Shown here: piece after piece, positions 1 through 7,522 of the stretch
Position numbering within the stretch: position 1 is the first letter of the stretch
Layout: each line of letters opens with the position of its first letter
NCBI GenBank assembly: GCA_945957225.1
Contig: CAMFKK010000005.1
Span: forward strand, 1 to 28,131
Source of the DNA: an uncultured Sphingobacteriia bacterium
GTDB lineage: Bacteria > Bacteroidota > Bacteroidia > Chitinophagales > Chitinophagaceae
Reading direction: 5' to 3'
DNA: 28,131 bases
Translations under genes and position numbers: made by a program
Notes under the pieces: model-generated
The model's input: only the letters and a program-made list of their open reading frames with translations
Database searches by the model: none
What the model was told of the DNA's origin: nothing

Positions 1-52
1 TATATCTACCCTCGACTAGTCGTCGGCAGCGTCAGATGTGTATAAGAGACAG
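1..52 (+). other. Illumina Nextera P5/i5/Read1 adapter (technical, not genomic)
   Basis: Positions 20-52 match the 33-nt Nextera Read 1 transposon adapter, ending in the mosaic-end sequence AGATGTGTATAAGAGACAG. Positions 12-19 read TCGACTAG, which I recall as a Nextera XT i5 index (S513). Positions 1-11 resemble the end of the P5 primer site (GAGATCTACAC) with three mismatches, as expected for low-quality read ends. Genomic sequence starts at 53. A GTG at 38 inside the adapter opens a false N-terminus MYKRQ on the first gene. Confidence 0.97.
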
Positions 53-397
53 GACCATAAGCAAATGATCATTGCAGGGTTTTCTGTAGGTAGAACAGAA
101 AGTAGTAGAGACCTTTATTATGAGGAAGCAGTTGCAGTTATAAAGCACTTAAAGGAAACTGACCCTAATGCAGCTGCCGCTGATAAAATGCGGAAAAAGA
201 TGCTCTACTTTGCTCATGAAATGGGATGGAAAAAATTGAAAAAAGGCAAATTGGTAGCTGATATTCAACGCATTGATAATTGGTGTCTTCAGTTTGGTTA
301 CATCAAAAGAAAGCTGGACAACTATTCATATCAGGAATTACCTAAATTAGTTAGCCAGTTCCAAGCAGTATATTCTCATTACATTCAATCATTATAA
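53..397 (+). CDS. Mu-like early-region protein, 5'-truncated (GemA/gp16-like position)
   Basis: The reading frame is open from the first genomic base, so the N-terminus is missing; the apparent start at 38 is adapter. An in-frame ATG at 65 (MIIAGFSVGRTES) exists, but proteins of this type usually have residues before the 'GRT' segment, so I treat the gene as truncated. The remaining 114 or so residues are soluble, basic and helical, with MRKKMLYFAHEMGW in the middle and a C-terminal DNWCLQFGYIKRKLDNY / YQELPKLVSQF segment. From memory this resembles small proteins that end the early region of Bacteroidota Mu-like phages, often annotated near GemA/gp16 (DUF1018). That family assignment is tentative and no function can be shown. 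The next gene begins 11 bp later, so the two are probably cotranscribed. Confidence 0.6.
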   Translation, partial: DHKQMIIAGFSVGRTESSRDLYYEEAVAVIKHLKETDPNAAAADKMRKKMLYFAHEMGWKKLKKGKLVADIQRIDNWCLQFGYIKRKLDNYSYQELPKLVSQFQAVYSHYIQSL

Positions 398-408
398 ATT
401 TAAAATCT

Positions 409-819
409 ATGAATCAGGAAACAAACACTTCAGGTAAGAAAAAATGGCTTTGGATAATAGCTGTTATTGTTGTAGTAGGAATGATTGGTAAATTCCTAGA
501 AGGGGATAAGCCAAAACAGGAAGCTACAGTCATCCAAACGGAAGAGCAGGTTCAAAAGGAAAAAGAAAAGGTAATTAAAAATGCAAAGTTTGAAGCAGAG
601 GTTAATTTAAGAACATACATACAGGATAAACTAATGAATCCAAAAAGTTTTGATGTATTAAGCCAAAACTCATACCAAGCTGGAGACAGTACTATTGTAG
701 TTGTTATTCAGTATACTGCAACAAATGCTTTTGGAGGAACTGTAAAGGATAACATTCAAGCAGAAGCAGATTTGAACGGTAGACTCACAAAAATTTTTGG
801 AGGTAAGGCGTTAAAATAA
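409..819 (+). CDS. Small membrane-anchored protein, unknown function
   Basis: 136 residues. The N-terminus is polar (MNQETNTSGKKK), followed by one hydrophobic segment at about residues 13-28 (WLWIIAVIVVVGMIGKF), so it is an N-terminally anchored single-pass protein. Charged coiled-coil-like residues follow at about 40-65 (EEQVQKEKEKVIKNAKFEAEV). A compact C-terminal domain at about 66-136 contains KLMNPKSFDVL, VVVIQYTATNAFGG and DLNGRLTKIFGG. Small Bacteroidota proteins with a similar 'NPKSF ... NAFGG' domain are familiar to me but have no assigned role. It lies in the presumed early operon and is followed at once by a strong terminator. A host-membrane role such as superinfection exclusion is possible but not supported by any motif. 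Confidence 0.75.
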   Translation: MNQETNTSGKKKWLWIIAVIVVVGMIGKFLEGDKPKQEATVIQTEEQVQKEKEKVIKNAKFEAEVNLRTYIQDKLMNPKSFDVLSQNSYQAGDSTIVVVIQYTATNAFGGTVKDNIQAEADLNGRLTKIFGGKALK

Positions 820-840
820 TTATCATTTACATTTTGATAA

Positions 841-866
841 AAGCCCTGCAATTGCGGGGCTTTTTT
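841..866 (+). terminator. Rho-independent terminator after early genes
   Basis: The stem AAGCCCTGC (841-849) pairs with GCGGGGCTT (854-862) across an AATT loop, giving 9 bp with one G-U, and runs straight into a T tract (861-866). It lies 21 bp after the stop of the small membrane protein and closes that rightward unit. Confidence 0.9.
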
Positions 867-919
867 GTGTGGTTAATTTCTCGTTGTTTTTGTCAATAGA
901 TATTACGATTATTGTATCC

Positions 920-1264
920 ATGCAAAGAGGCCACCGCTCATTATTCAACGATCTCTTCCCTGATGAGATTATTCCGGCTACTCAACCCAAGAGAAAAAGC
1001 CGCAACCCTGAACTCCATTTATTACGAAATGAGTACATTTTAACCAGGTATTTCTATTTTGCTAGATTGGCAAAAGCAGAGAAAAAAACCTATGCATGGG
1101 TATTAGAAAACCTTGAAGCTGAAACATTTCTTTGTCAGCGTACCCTTATAAATATCATTGGGAATGATTCAGGCATCCTTAAAAAGTTGAGAGATGCCAA
1201 ACCATCCATTGATACACTTAGAAAGCAATACCCTTGGTTGGTTTGGCGTAATCCGGTGCTTTAG
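920..1264 (+). CDS. Small conserved phage protein, possible DNA-binding
   Basis: 114 residues from the ATG at 920. An upstream GTG at 869 would start in the terminator T tract and add a hydrophobic stretch unlike the rest, so I prefer 920. The protein is basic and helical: RNEYILTRYFYFARLAKAEKK, then YAWVLENLEAETFLCQRTLINIIG near residues 70-95, which has the spacing of a helix-turn-helix. Similar small proteins occur in Bacteroidota Mu-like prophages and mobile elements, usually without a name. It stands alone between the terminator at 841-866 and the convergent leftward operon, whose last gene it overlaps by 4 bp. No clear -33/-7 promoter was found in 867-919. A regulatory role is inference from position and shape. 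Confidence 0.6.
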   Translation: MQRGHRSLFNDLFPDEIIPATQPKRKSRNPELHLLRNEYILTRYFYFARLAKAEKKTYAWVLENLEAETFLCQRTLINIIGNDSGILKKLRDAKPSIDTLRKQYPWLVWRNPVL

Positions 1265-1773
1265 TCCTGGTCTCCAACTTTTAATCCCGGTCTTGGGATT
1301 TTTGTTCTAACAGGCACACAGCTCATATCTGAAAATTGTATAGCAAATACTATGATTCGAACACGAATATCATCTTCCCTTTTTTCAGTCCTGGCTTTTC
1401 TTCTTTGAAGTTTGCTAAAACCAGTTGGGGCCCAGTGGTGTAAGGCCTTAACTATCTGTTGCTCCACTTCAAAGTATTCCAATGCTTTTTCTCTCACTCC
1501 AGCTGGACTAAACTTGGCAGAGCTACTCCATGCGGGTATGCCTAAGCGGATGATCAGGAAACCATCGGCCAATTGGATACCTTCATTACCAGCATCACTA
1601 TATTCAAACTCATCACTATCCGTTAAAACGCATGGGAAACTTACTGCTGGCCTCAAGCCATAATTTTCTAGTTGGCCTAAGTCTTGGTCAATATATCGGA
1701 TACCAGGTACTTTGGTTTTAATACGCTCAGCTACACTTTCATAAAGATTTGCAAATGGTGATTCTAGTGCCAT
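1261..1773 (-). CDS. Tail-terminator candidate (Mu gp37-like position)
   Basis: 170 residues, starting MALESPFANLYESVAERI. The helical N-terminus (ESVAERIKTKVPGI) is followed by beta-rich sequence (AVSFPCVLTD, DGFLIIRLGIP), a helix (EYFEVEQQIVKALHHW) and a final strand (VRIIVFAIQF). This order is typical of phage tail-terminator and neck proteins, which assess tail completion and join it to the head. It is the last gene of the leftward head operon, 10 bp after gpG, which is where Mu places gp37. The family name cannot be proven from sequence reading alone. Its stop codon overlaps the stop of the facing rightward gene (1261-1264) and no terminator separates the two. Confidence 0.6.
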   Translation of the reverse strand: MALESPFANLYESVAERIKTKVPGIRYIDQDLGQLENYGLRPAVSFPCVLTDSDEFEYSDAGNEGIQLADGFLIIRLGIPAWSSSAKFSPAGVREKALEYFEVEQQIVKALHHWAPTGFSKLQRRKARTEKREDDIRVRIIVFAIQFSDMSCVPVRTKIPRPGLKVGDQD

Positions 1774-1783
1774 AGTAGTTGTT

Positions 1784-2335
1784 TTAGCGCAAGCCTTTGT
1801 TAAATTCAGCTTGCAGTATGCGTTTTAGTTTTTGTGTCAAATAAGGGCTTTCTCCCATAAACCGTCTTTCTGGTAGATTCACCTTTCTTGTGTATGATTG
1901 AACCTCATAGTTACCTGAAATAGTACTCACGGTTTTCATGCGCTCTTTGCCCTTCTTGGTCAATTTACCAGAGCCAACTTTGTTCTTTTTGTACTTATTT
2001 CTTTGGTGTGCCTTAACCGTTACCTGACCTCTGTAACCCTCATTATGAGCCTTGGCATAGGGTACGTCCGTTCCAATTTTCACTATACCGGAACTGTTTG
2101 AAGTAATGCGAATACTGCGTCTAAGACGTCCTGTATCTACCAAAATAGATCTTCCTTTCCTTTTACCATCTGTGCGTCTACGCTTCCAAGGCTCAAACCT
2201 ACTCCCTAGCCATCCTTGTGACCTAAAACTGTCAGTAAAGAAGTTGACAGCTTCATTGCCTAGCATACCAGGAGCATAGCGTAAAACCTGCTTAAAATGC
2301 GATTCTACCTGTTTAAGTGGAAATGTTTGTGCCAT
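1784..2335 (-). CDS. Phage virion morphogenesis protein (Mu gpG / P2 gpS-like)
   Basis: 183 residues. The signature region is RFEPWKRRR ... ILVDTGRLRRSIRI ... VKIGTDVPYAKAHNEG. The 'L.dTG.L..Si' and 'Y...hneG' motifs characterise the phage virion morphogenesis family (Mu gpG, P2 gpS), which acts in tail completion and head-tail joining. A basic insertion (KAHQRNKYKKNKVGSGKLTKKGKERMK) and the C-terminal ESPYLTQKLKRIL helix are also usual in the family. It follows the MuF gene by 78 bp, the same order as F then G in Mu. Confidence 0.88.
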   Translation of the reverse strand: MAQTFPLKQVESHFKQVLRYAPGMLGNEAVNFFTDSFRSQGWLGSRFEPWKRRRTDGKRKGRSILVDTGRLRRSIRITSNSSGIVKIGTDVPYAKAHNEGYRGQVTVKAHQRNKYKKNKVGSGKLTKKGKERMKTVSTISGNYEVQSYTRKVNLPERRFMGESPYLTQKLKRILQAEFNKGLR

Positions 2336-2390
2336 AAACTAAATTATATATCTTTACAGCCTAGCAGAGACCTGCGGGTCATTGCAATTA

Positions 2391-2415
2391 ATGCAGCTTT
2401 CGAGCTGCATTTTTT
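2391..2415 (+). terminator. Hairpin with T tract on the plus strand, antisense to the head operon
   Basis: ATGCAGCT (2391-2398), loop TTCG, AGCTGCAT (2403-2410), followed by TTTTTATTTT. The 8-bp perfect stem and T tract form a terminator only for plus-strand transcription. On the minus strand the hairpin sits between muF and gpG without a downstream U tract. It could stop transcription entering from the convergent gene at 920-1264, which has no terminator of its own. Confidence 0.6.
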
Positions 2416-3724
2416 ATTTTCTAAATTTTAGATATTTACCCTTAATCCTAAATTGAATTTCTTTTAAATTTTTATGATTCATAAATTTTCCATTAGCTAG
2501 ATTTTGTAGTTCTACTTTATCAAAATCATTATACAAATTAATAATTGCAATAGAAGCTTGAGTTGAGGCTTGACTTATAGAATGACTTAATTTATTAATG
2601 TGAAGAATAGGAAGTGGTTCTTTAACTTCAACAAGAATATTATCAATTCTCAAATCTGCATTTTTGTTTCGAAAACCATCATGGAAAATGATACTTCTCC
2701 AACTCTCTTCTTTCTCTGGTATTATTGGCAAAATGTCAACGAAACTTCCAATGCTTGCCTTTTCTGCACCAATTTGTAGATGTAAACCGTAGTCACTACC
2801 CTTTTTTAAGAGTTTATGAACTCGTAATCTGCCATTGTATAATTGCTTATCTACATAGTCAAACTGTAAATCATAAGGATACAGTTTAATTGTTTCTTGA
2901 TAAACATCTTCAGGAATCCCCTCCCAATATGGATGAGCTGGTGGGAATATCATACCCGTCTTGGCCAGATTAGTCTTGAACATATCCGGTATTCCTTTCT
3001 CAGGATGAGTAACCTCATGATTAGGCGTAACCTTACCTGACCTCAGTTGTTTAACCATACTTCTACAACGGAAGTGATTTGGCGGATAATAGACATTCCA
3101 AAATGGATCATCAACAGGCTTTATTACACCATCTAATGGACGGCAAGTATCACTTGTCCTGGTATCAATGATTGCATCAAACTGTAACAAGCCCAAAGAG
3201 TCTTTTTGACTTTGAATATCAACCCATTTTCTTGCCATTTGAGCAGAAGCAATGCTCGTGTCATATTCAGTCTTTAACCAAGTAACAGTATGTGCTTCAT
3301 TGATAGCAAATGCCTGTTTTTTAAACTGACTCCATGTCCGCAACTTACCCTGATCATCTAAGAGTGCTTGCGTTAGTTGCCTCATTTGGGTATAATTCTT
3401 GGCCGCAGAAAATGCATAGACATTTTGTGTCAAGTTATTTAGCATTTCACCATCTGGAGTATTGTAGTCAATTTCTGAACTATTCACCCCAAACCCTTCT
3501 TGTACACCCGCCATGAACTTTAGGGCATAGGCTTCAGTAATTGCCTTATTGATTTTTTTAGGCATCCCCTTCAGCTTCCAAATGCGCTGCGCCTCCAGTG
3601 CAAGTTGCTTAGCAAGGTCATTGGCCCACTGCTCGTCAACCATAGTAAACTGCGCAACCAAGTCATGATCATGACAATGGCCACAGTTACAATCAATGTA
3701 AAGTTGCCCTAGGTCATTGCTCAT
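2414..3724 (-). CDS. MuF minor head protein fused to CdiA-CT-like nuclease toxin domain
   Basis: 436 residues in two parts. Residues 1 to about 270 form a Mu gpF-like minor head protein with the family signature DTRTSDTCRPLDG (187-199) and PPNHFRCRS (214-222). Near the N-terminus is a Cys/His cluster, CNCGHCHDH (12-20), that could bind metal. Residues about 300-436 are not needed in MuF proteins. They resemble the CdiA C-terminal tRNase fold: an acidic DLRID (357-361), then EVK (366-368) as in PD-(D/E)XK enzymes, then a helix with ISQASTQAS (383-391) and the strand IAIINLYND. MuF-toxin fusions are a known polymorphic toxin class of temperate phages, presumably delivered with the virion. No immunity gene is obvious: the next gene is gpG. 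The toxin half is visibly more AT-rich than the head half, which suggests domain swapping. Confidence 0.85.
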   Translation of the reverse strand: MSNDLGQLYIDCNCGHCHDHDLVAQFTMVDEQWANDLAKQLALEAQRIWKLKGMPKKINKAITEAYALKFMAGVQEGFGVNSSEIDYNTPDGEMLNNLTQNVYAFSAAKNYTQMRQLTQALLDDQGKLRTWSQFKKQAFAINEAHTVTWLKTEYDTSIASAQMARKWVDIQSQKDSLGLLQFDAIIDTRTSDTCRPLDGVIKPVDDPFWNVYYPPNHFRCRSMVKQLRSGKVTPNHEVTHPEKGIPDMFKTNLAKTGMIFPPAHPYWEGIPEDVYQETIKLYPYDLQFDYVDKQLYNGRLRVHKLLKKGSDYGLHLQIGAEKASIGSFVDILPIIPEKEESWRSIIFHDGFRNKNADLRIDNILVEVKEPLPILHINKLSHSISQASTQASIAIINLYNDFDKVELQNLANGKFMNHKNLKEIQFRIKGKYLKFRK

Positions 3725-3746
3725 TTGACTAAAAGAATGGCCTTCC

Positions 3747-3781
3747 AGCCCCCGAAGGTGGTCAGCTAACCTTTGGGGGCT
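3747..3781 (-). promoter_or_regulatory. Strong intercistronic hairpin between portal and muF
   Basis: AGCCCCCGAAGGT (3747-3759) and ACCTTTGGGGGCT (3769-3781) form a 13-bp stem with a single wobble position and a 9-nt loop. On the minus-strand mRNA it covers the portal stop codon (3768-3766) and ends 22 nt before the muF start. It lacks a U tract on either strand, so it is more likely a processing, stability or translation-control element than a terminator. Confidence 0.65.
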
Positions 3782-5142
3782 TGGTCGAAAAAATCAGCCA
3801 ATGTCATGCGGAATTTATCCAGCCAAGTAATTTCCATGTCCGGTGTTTCTTCTTCCTCCGTTTCATTGGGTTCCTTGGGGCTTGCGGGCTTATTTGTGGG
3901 CTTTTTTACATTGGTTGGCGGTTCTTCTTCAGAATCAGGTTTATTGCCCTTTTCTTGGGCAGATTCTCTTGCATTTATTTGCTGCTCATAATCCTCCGGC
4001 TTTGGAATGCCAGTTTCTTCATACACATGATCATCACACATGGGCAGGCCATATTCTTTCTTCAGTTTGATGAAAATCTCTACTTTATCCTTGATGGATA
4101 TTTTTTCATCATCCTTTTTATGAATGAATTCACCACCGTCAACTGGATAACCAAGATTGCGCAAAATAGGCTTAACCTGCTCATTAAAAATGCTCAATTC
4201 TTCAGCACGATCGTCCATGTTAATTTCATCCTCTGTGGCTTCATGGGTATCATCATTGCCACCAAGGCTTCCACCTGTTTTTGTGGTAGTTTCTGTTTGA
4301 CCTAAAATCAATACAGAAAGCTCCTCATTGCAAGCCTTTCTAAGTGAGTCATACAGATCAGTACTTCCAGCTGTGTTTTTATTCTCAATGAACTCAATAT
4401 CTGTTTCATTGGGAATTGCAGCAAATCCCGCACCACCCATTTTTTCAAGTGCAGACTCCAGAGCTTGTCTTGCTACCTGATCATAGCCATTGTACTTACC
4501 CTTTCTAAATGGCATTCCAAATATTTCTGCATATTGAGCCCAATCACCAAAACCACCTCTTTTGTAGATTACATATGGAGCAGCTTCAAGCAATAATCCA
4601 AAGTTGTCATACTTGCCAACCTCAAAAACATAATTGCTCACTGGAGGGTTGCGGTAGTCAATTCCATCAACACCATATTGCTCATATACAATGCGGCCAA
4701 GTTTAGGTCTTATGTGTTTCCTTGGTATGCTATACATGGAGAAATCGGGCTTTTTCATTAGCTCTATAACACTAATGCCATAGAACTTATGAAGTATGAT
4801 TTCTTTACGTAAATCACGGATTACTTTCTTTTTAAGTAAATCCTTCATGGCAGGAATTTCCTGACCTTCTTTATCAACAAACATCAACTCACACTTGGTA
4901 ACTCCAAGAATTCTTTTTGAGATGAGACTTTGCAAAAAGCCATCAAGTCTCAATTCATCGTATAGATCATACAGCGGCACCCTGTCTCCATTCAAACCTT
5001 CTGCATGCATTAATGCAGACCTCCATTTGCCAATATCTTGACTTTGGCGCACTACTGGTCTAACAACTAGTTGTTGTATTACAATCCCATTTTCAGGGTT
5101 CATATTTCTCTTAATATTCACTCCGTTATTATTGCTGCTCAT
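3766..5142 (-). CDS. Portal protein, DUF935 family (Mu gp29-like)
   Basis: 458 residues. The body fits DUF935 portals: LYDELRLDGFLQSLISKRILGV near residues 60-85, FYGISVIELM, a central GGFGDWAQYAEIFGMPFRKGKY segment near 195-220 that is highly typical of the family, and LILGQTETT at about 280. Portals form the dodecameric DNA channel at one capsid vertex and dock the terminase and neck. After about residue 385 the protein becomes a Pro/Glu/Lys-rich low-complexity tail, then ends with EITWLDKFRMTLADFFDQ. It lies 2 bp after the gp36-like gene and 41 bp before muF. Its stop codon sits inside a strong hairpin. Confidence 0.93.
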   Translation of the reverse strand: MSSNNNGVNIKRNMNPENGIVIQQLVVRPVVRQSQDIGKWRSALMHAEGLNGDRVPLYDLYDELRLDGFLQSLISKRILGVTKCELMFVDKEGQEIPAMKDLLKKKVIRDLRKEIILHKFYGISVIELMKKPDFSMYSIPRKHIRPKLGRIVYEQYGVDGIDYRNPPVSNYVFEVGKYDNFGLLLEAAPYVIYKRGGFGDWAQYAEIFGMPFRKGKYNGYDQVARQALESALEKMGGAGFAAIPNETDIEFIENKNTAGSTDLYDSLRKACNEELSVLILGQTETTTKTGGSLGGNDDTHEATEDEINMDDRAEELSIFNEQVKPILRNLGYPVDGGEFIHKKDDEKISIKDKVEIFIKLKKEYGLPMCDDHVYEETGIPKPEDYEQQINARESAQEKGNKPDSEEEPPTNVKKPTNKPASPKEPNETEEEETPDMEITWLDKFRMTLADFFDQAPKG

Positions 5143-5144
5143 AA

Positions 5145-5570
5145 TTAAAAGTGGTTGTTTCGTTTTGGATTACTACCCCAAGAAAGGATTCCTTGAGTGG
5201 TGCCATCTAGGTCAGATTGTTTGTGTGGCAAGTCTGGTACTACCTTTCCGCTTTGAACTTTATCTAACCATTTTGTGGCTGTTTCATAGCGTGACTTGCG
5301 AATATCTATTTCAATATTTGGATTGGATAATTGTATGTAATGCCATACTGCTACATCCTTTGTGTACAACAAAACAATTGGATTTCTATTATCTCCAGTA
5401 GCAGCAAAAATGGCAGTACTATCATAGTTGCTCAAATAGCTTTTAACCTCTGCTATTGCAGCCTCAATGGCATCCGTTAATTTGGGAGTATTTACTTCAT
5501 CCCTTTCAATTTCTTGTATTACTTCACCATTAAGGTGGGTGCTTATTTCAGCGGGTGTTAAGTACGGCAT
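5145..5570 (-). CDS. DUF1320 family head/neck protein (Mu gp36-like)
   Basis: 141 residues from the ATG at 5570, giving MPYLTPAEISTHL, the usual start of DUF1320 proteins. This start lies 1 bp after the terminase stop; a start at 5606 would overlap terminase by 35 bp and is less likely. The family pattern is visible: DAIEAAIAEVKSYL, then LYTKDVAVWHYIQL, then RYETATKWLDKVQSGK. In Mu the gene is gp36, thought to be a head-completion or connector protein. The C-terminal region (GTTQGILSWGSNPKRNNHF) is low in structure. Confidence 0.85.
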   Translation of the reverse strand: MPYLTPAEISTHLNGEVIQEIERDEVNTPKLTDAIEAAIAEVKSYLSNYDSTAIFAATGDNRNPIVLLYTKDVAVWHYIQLSNPNIEIDIRKSRYETATKWLDKVQSGKVVPDLPHKQSDLDGTTQGILSWGSNPKRNNHF

Positions 5571-5571
5571 G

Positions 5572-7068
5572 TTAGTAGCGTTTTTGATTGGTTTGTCTGC
5601 GTCCAATGACTATGGGAACTTCAGAAAAGTATTTGCTGTCAACTATGAATTTGGCACCTTCCACAGCATCCGGACCATCTTCATGTGCTTTACTCTTAGG
5701 ACCAAAGGCCATAAACTGTTCTTCCAATGTTTTCATGGAAGGATTATCCCGCTCAGATTCATTCAAGAATAGTTTTCCCTTTGTATTAATTGGCTCCAAT
5801 GCTGCTTCAATTCTTGTGAATTTATCAGCCTTAGCTCTTTTGTCTGGACTGATAACTATGCTGCTTTTAAGGGATGAAAGTGATTCTTGTACTTCCTTTA
5901 AAATAATATCCTGGAGAAAGTTTTCTTCAGCATACCAATAGATGGGGCATTTGCCATTTACAAAAGCATTAATATCAACTAATCCGGCTGCAAGTTCACT
6001 GGTAGTTCCTTGCTTTAAAAAAGCCTTTAGTACATGATATTCCTCTTTCCACTTGCCTACTAATGTGGCGGCTTTATAGTCATTTTTAGCACTTGACTTA
6101 TAAGAAAGGTCTATATAGCAGACTAAGAATTTATACTGCGATAATGGGCCAAAAGTCTTCCAATTCATGGCCTTGAATACGGTGCCTTCTTGAATTGGAT
6201 TATTGAAGTATTCTTTCTGAGTACTTAAATAACTTTTTTGCGCTAATACCCTGTCAATTTGCTCTTGTGAGTTTTTAGACGGCCATGTACTGTTGCCATT
6301 CTTGTCACGGATATTAATAATGTCAAGCCAATCCGCATATTGCTGCGCTCTTACTACACAACAATCCTTGGCAATAATGTTGCCACAGAAGATGATCAGT
6401 GTACCTTTTGAAATAGACCTAGTACCAATAGCGGCATCTTCAATCCACCTCCAGCGTTTAGTGATCATCTCAGGGTTGCGGCAGTCCTCATCTGTATCAA
6501 TATCATCAAAAAGTAATACATCAGGTCTTACTTCTTCATTTCTGGTACCACGTGGAGATTGACCAGCACCAATGGCTTTAAAGGCAACTCCAGTCCTAGT
6601 TACAAATTCACCACTGGACCAACGGCCAAGGGTTTCTTGTATGCCATAATCATTGATGATACGTTGGTTACTATCCAACTGAATACGGTATGGTTCCAAA
6701 AGGTTTGTAGCATTGGTCTCATTATTTGAGATCATCAATACATAACGCTTCTTGCCAGTTAAACCCAAAAAAAGTACTTCAAACATTGTCCTGGTACTTT
6801 TAGCTAGTTCACGGCTCCAGCTTCTTACTTCATACCATTCCGCATTATTGATAACACGTTGAGTAGCTTTTTTATGAAAAGGCGCAGGTTCTGAAAATGC
6901 ATACTTGGGAAAATAGTATTTAAACCATTCTTCCACATTTGCCTCCAGTCTTGTCATCCTTTTACGCTTCTGCTCTGGAGTTTCGTTTTTGTCAACAGGT
7001 GTACTATTGCGGACACTGTCTCTAAACTCCGACCATAGAAGCTCTATTTTTTTATCGCTCAGTGCCAT
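5572..7068 (-). CDS. Terminase large subunit (Mu gp28-like)
   Basis: 498 residues, complete. The ATPase part has a deviant Walker A, SRELAKST (85-92), Walker B with catalytic acid, DVLLFDDID (183-191), and a coupling motif around GTLIIFCGN (222-230). The RNase H-like nuclease part shows CYIDLS (Asp318), WYAEEN (Glu379/Glu380) and HEDGPDAVEG (Asp462, Asp465), the expected acidic triad. This enzyme cuts phage DNA and pumps it into the prohead, docking on the portal encoded two genes downstream. In Mu-type phages the gp28 terminase performs headful packaging. It starts 1 bp after the TerS stop, so the two are translationally coupled. Confidence 0.95.
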   Translation of the reverse strand: MALSDKKIELLWSEFRDSVRNSTPVDKNETPEQKRKRMTRLEANVEEWFKYYFPKYAFSEPAPFHKKATQRVINNAEWYEVRSWSRELAKSTRTMFEVLFLGLTGKKRYVLMISNNETNATNLLEPYRIQLDSNQRIINDYGIQETLGRWSSGEFVTRTGVAFKAIGAGQSPRGTRNEEVRPDVLLFDDIDTDEDCRNPEMITKRWRWIEDAAIGTRSISKGTLIIFCGNIIAKDCCVVRAQQYADWLDIINIRDKNGNSTWPSKNSQEQIDRVLAQKSYLSTQKEYFNNPIQEGTVFKAMNWKTFGPLSQYKFLVCYIDLSYKSSAKNDYKAATLVGKWKEEYHVLKAFLKQGTTSELAAGLVDINAFVNGKCPIYWYAEENFLQDIILKEVQESLSSLKSSIVISPDKRAKADKFTRIEAALEPINTKGKLFLNESERDNPSMKTLEEQFMAFGPKSKAHEDGPDAVEGAKFIVDSKYFSEVPIVIGRRQTNQKRY

Positions 7069-7069
7069 T

Positions 7070-7522
7070 TTAAGAGGCTTTTAAACAGTGCTTAATAAAG
7101 GCATCATACAAGTCAACCACTTCTTTACTTTTTTCAAAATCATGGTTCTGAAGGAAAGTGATGAAACGTTTACCAACTTCAAAGACGTCAGTAATATTTG
7201 TCTCTTCCTCCAGCTGCTCAATTGATGCTGTGATTTTAGCCATGATATCGGCTTCCTTACTATTCGCATATCTTTCTCCCTGAGGTTTTTTGCGGATAGC
7301 TTCATTGATCTCGCTCAGCTGATCATACATGTTAGCCAGCTGCTCCTGTTTGGAGATCAGTAGTGATTTGCGCAGCTTTTCCCATTTCTCTTCATTGACC
7401 CATTTGGATAGAGTTTTTTCTGAAACGCCAATCTTGTCAGCGATTGCTTTTTGGGTATTTGACCCATCGCAATAAAGCTGCTGTGCCCATTCCTTTTTTT
7501 GTTTGATGCTTAAGTCTGCCAT
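7070..7522 (-). CDS. Terminase small subunit, HTH protein (Mu gp27-like position)
   Basis: 150 residues. The N-terminus holds a helix-turn-helix at about residues 8-48: WAQQLYCDGSNTQKAIADKI, then GVSEKTLSKWVNEEKW. A coiled-coil-like helical region follows (QEQLANMYDQLSEINEAIR). DNA binding plus position directly before the large terminase identifies the small subunit, which recognises the packaging start. It is the first gene of the leftward head operon. An 18-bp perfect palindrome lies 9 bp upstream of its start. Confidence 0.87.
   Translation of the reverse strand: MADLSIKQKKEWAQQLYCDGSNTQKAIADKIGVSEKTLSKWVNEEKWEKLRKSLLISKQEQLANMYDQLSEINEAIRKKPQGERYANSKEADIMAKITASIEQLEEETNITDVFEVGKRFITFLQNHDFEKSKEVVDLYDAFIKHCLKAS

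Noticed and set aside
38..64. GTG start giving MYKRQ for the first gene
   Set aside because: The codons lie in the Nextera mosaic end (to 52); the genomic part begins at 53.
3781..4305. 174-residue plus-strand frame
   Set aside because: Lies wholly opposite the portal gene, is Phe/Ile/Leu-rich without pattern and has no context; shadow of portal codons.
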